Of a DNA stretch of 64,000 nt, positions 62,914 to 64,000 are shown piece by piece. Positions within the stretch are counted from its first letter, which is position 1; the number at the start of each line of letters is the position of its first letter. The notes beneath the pieces are model-generated. The model had not been told where the DNA came from. It saw only the letters and a program-made list of their open reading frames with translations, and ran no database searches. This stretch comes from Jaminaea rosea (lineage: Eukaryota > Basidiomycota > Exobasidiomycetes > Microstromatales), in NCBI RefSeq assembly GCF_003144245.1, contig NW_020289978.1:372001-436000 (forward strand), written 5' to 3'. Made by a program: the position numbers and the translations under genes.

Positions 62914-64000
62914 ATGAGCCTCACTTCGTCGAAGGACTCATCTCCCTCGGATCTTGATTCGATACCCTTGCAAGCTATTAACAACAGCAGACACGACGAG
63001 GGTCAGGGCATGCCCTCGAACCCACCCGACCATGGCGAGGCTGGTATGAGCCAAATGGGGAAGCACTCCAATGGCTTGAGTGCTCCCATGAACGGCCACG
63101 ACTCATCAGCACCCAAGCAGCAGACGATGACCTCGCACGAGGAAAGTGGCGCAGCATACATGGCAGAGGAGGAGGGGGAGGACGATGTTATCACTGCTGT
63201 TCTGCCGGAAGCGGCGCAAGGTATCCTCACGCCCTACCTCATCACCTCGTCCATCCTGGCTGGCTTCTCAGGGCTACTCTTTGGTTGGGACACGGGCCTG
63301 GCGGTGAGTCGCTTCCACCCTTCGATGCTGGGCCTCGCATCCTGACAGCGACTGACCGTATTCTTCCTACCAATCCCACCATTTGCGATACTGCGCAGGC
63401 TGGCATGCTCGTATCGATTCATTCAGACCTGAATGGCCAGCCGCTAACTGCAGGAGAGCAAGAGGCAGTCGTATCCGCGACGACTGCAGGTGCCATCTTG
63501 GGGTCCCTAGTCGCAGGCAGGGCAGCAGATCGTTTCGGCCGCAAGACGGTGATATTGGTTGCGGCTCTGTTGTTCCTGCTGGGGAGTCTGGAACAAGCTG
63601 CATCTCAGGATGTGCGGCAACTTGTTCTCGGGAGGGGGATCGTCGGCGTGGCCGTTGGGGGAAGCGCGATGGTGTGAGTGCTTCTGAGGAGGAGATTCTG
63701 GGGAGAGGAAGCGGCTGAACTCTAGTCCTCCATGCCCGTCCGCAGAGTACCCCTCTACCTAGCAGAAGTGGCTCCCACTTCCCTGCGAGGCCGCATCGTA
63801 GGCATGAATTCCCTTCTGGTAACGGCGGGCCAACTAGTTGCATACCTCGTCAACGCCCTTCTCTCCCCTCTTGCTCACTCATGGCGATGGATGGTCCTCG
63901 CTTCTGCCCTTCCCGCCGTCGTCCAGCTCATCGGGCTAGCCAAGCTAGACGAAAGTCCTCGCTGGCTGGTGGGCAGGGGCAGATACGTCGAGGCGAGGAG
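62914..64000 (+). CDS. MFS sugar/inositol transporter, N-terminal part (cut by right edge)
   Basis: Exons 62914-63303, 63399-63673 and 63746 to the edge; about 306 residues are present. The N-terminus is a hydrophilic cytosolic segment of ~105 residues, then TM1 LITSSILAGFSGLLFGWDTG and, after the first join, AAGMLVSIHSDLNGQPLTAG. Sugar-transporter motifs: GSLVAGRAADRFGRKTVI (GxxxDRxGRR/K) and, after the second join, VPLYLAEVAPTSLRGRIVGM (the PxYxxE..P..RG signature), then SWRWM and KLDESPRWLVGRGR. The long N-terminal tail and GMLVSI pattern resemble fungal myo-inositol permeases (Itr1 type). ATG 62914 is the first in its frame; 45 nt of open frame upstream lacks ATG. The C-terminal half lies beyond the window. 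It might export or import compounds linked to the prenyltransferase gene, but it may equally be an ordinary nutrient carrier. Confidence 0.93.

Overview
The window is eukaryotic nuclear DNA from a filamentous or dimorphic fungus. The evidence is short spliceosomal introns (roughly 60 to 200 nt, mostly GTGAGT or GTAAGT to YAG), GC-rich codon use, dense genes on both strands, and a gene set that matches Basidiomycota throughout. The gene styles (CsbD/Hmp1-like protein, Ser/His-rich insertions, Zrg17-like transporter) make a smut relative (Ustilaginomycotina) the best guess, but the species cannot be named from sequence alone. I see no rRNA, tRNA, CRISPR array, transposon or viral element. All gene calls come from reading conserved protein motifs and joining exons by splice signals so that frame and family motifs are kept; no database search was run.

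Layout, left to right. A Gln/Ser-rich putative regulator runs off the left edge (1-1114, minus). Behind it is an unusually long gene-free stretch of about 4.9 kb. Then come Vps1 dynamin (minus) and Cog7 (plus) head to head; V-ATPase subunit A (minus) and proteasome ATPase Rpt1 (plus) head to head; a mitochondrial Mss116-type DEAD-box helicase (minus) and the GPI-transamidase subunit PIG-U (plus) head to head. From 21.8 to 26.8 kb lies an accessory trio: cytochrome P450 (minus), a TcuA-like flavoprotein oxidoreductase (plus) and a glutathione S-transferase (plus). After it are the CTD phosphatase Fcp1, an anion:cation symporter of the allantoate/nicotinate permease type, an uncharacterised acidic/RG protein, the sterol C-4 methyl oxidase Erg25, an uncharacterised three-exon gene, a mitochondrially targeted Ohr/OsmC peroxidase, and complex I subunit NDUFS8.

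From 41 kb onward: PDCD5 and Elp3 (head to head), a CsbD-like stress protein behind a perfect CRE site, an F-box-like unknown, the ribosome-biogenesis pair Rpf2/Pwp1 sharing one short promoter with an AAAATTTT element, a His-rich Zrg17-like CDF zinc transporter, the cohesin subunit Scc3/STAG, a DMATS-type aromatic prenyltransferase (unusual for a basidiomycete), and an MFS sugar/inositol transporter cut by the right edge.

Most genes are housekeeping and many sit in divergent pairs with related roles: Vps1/Cog7 in membrane traffic, Rpf2/Pwp1 in ribosome assembly, Ohr/NDUFS8 in mitochondria. The best candidates for undescribed biology are the P450/flavoprotein/GST trio, whose shared promoter carries three copies of CCGTCTC and a CGG-N4-CCG dyad, and the DMATS/MFS pair at the right end. 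The long regulator upstream region is the most unusual non-coding stretch.
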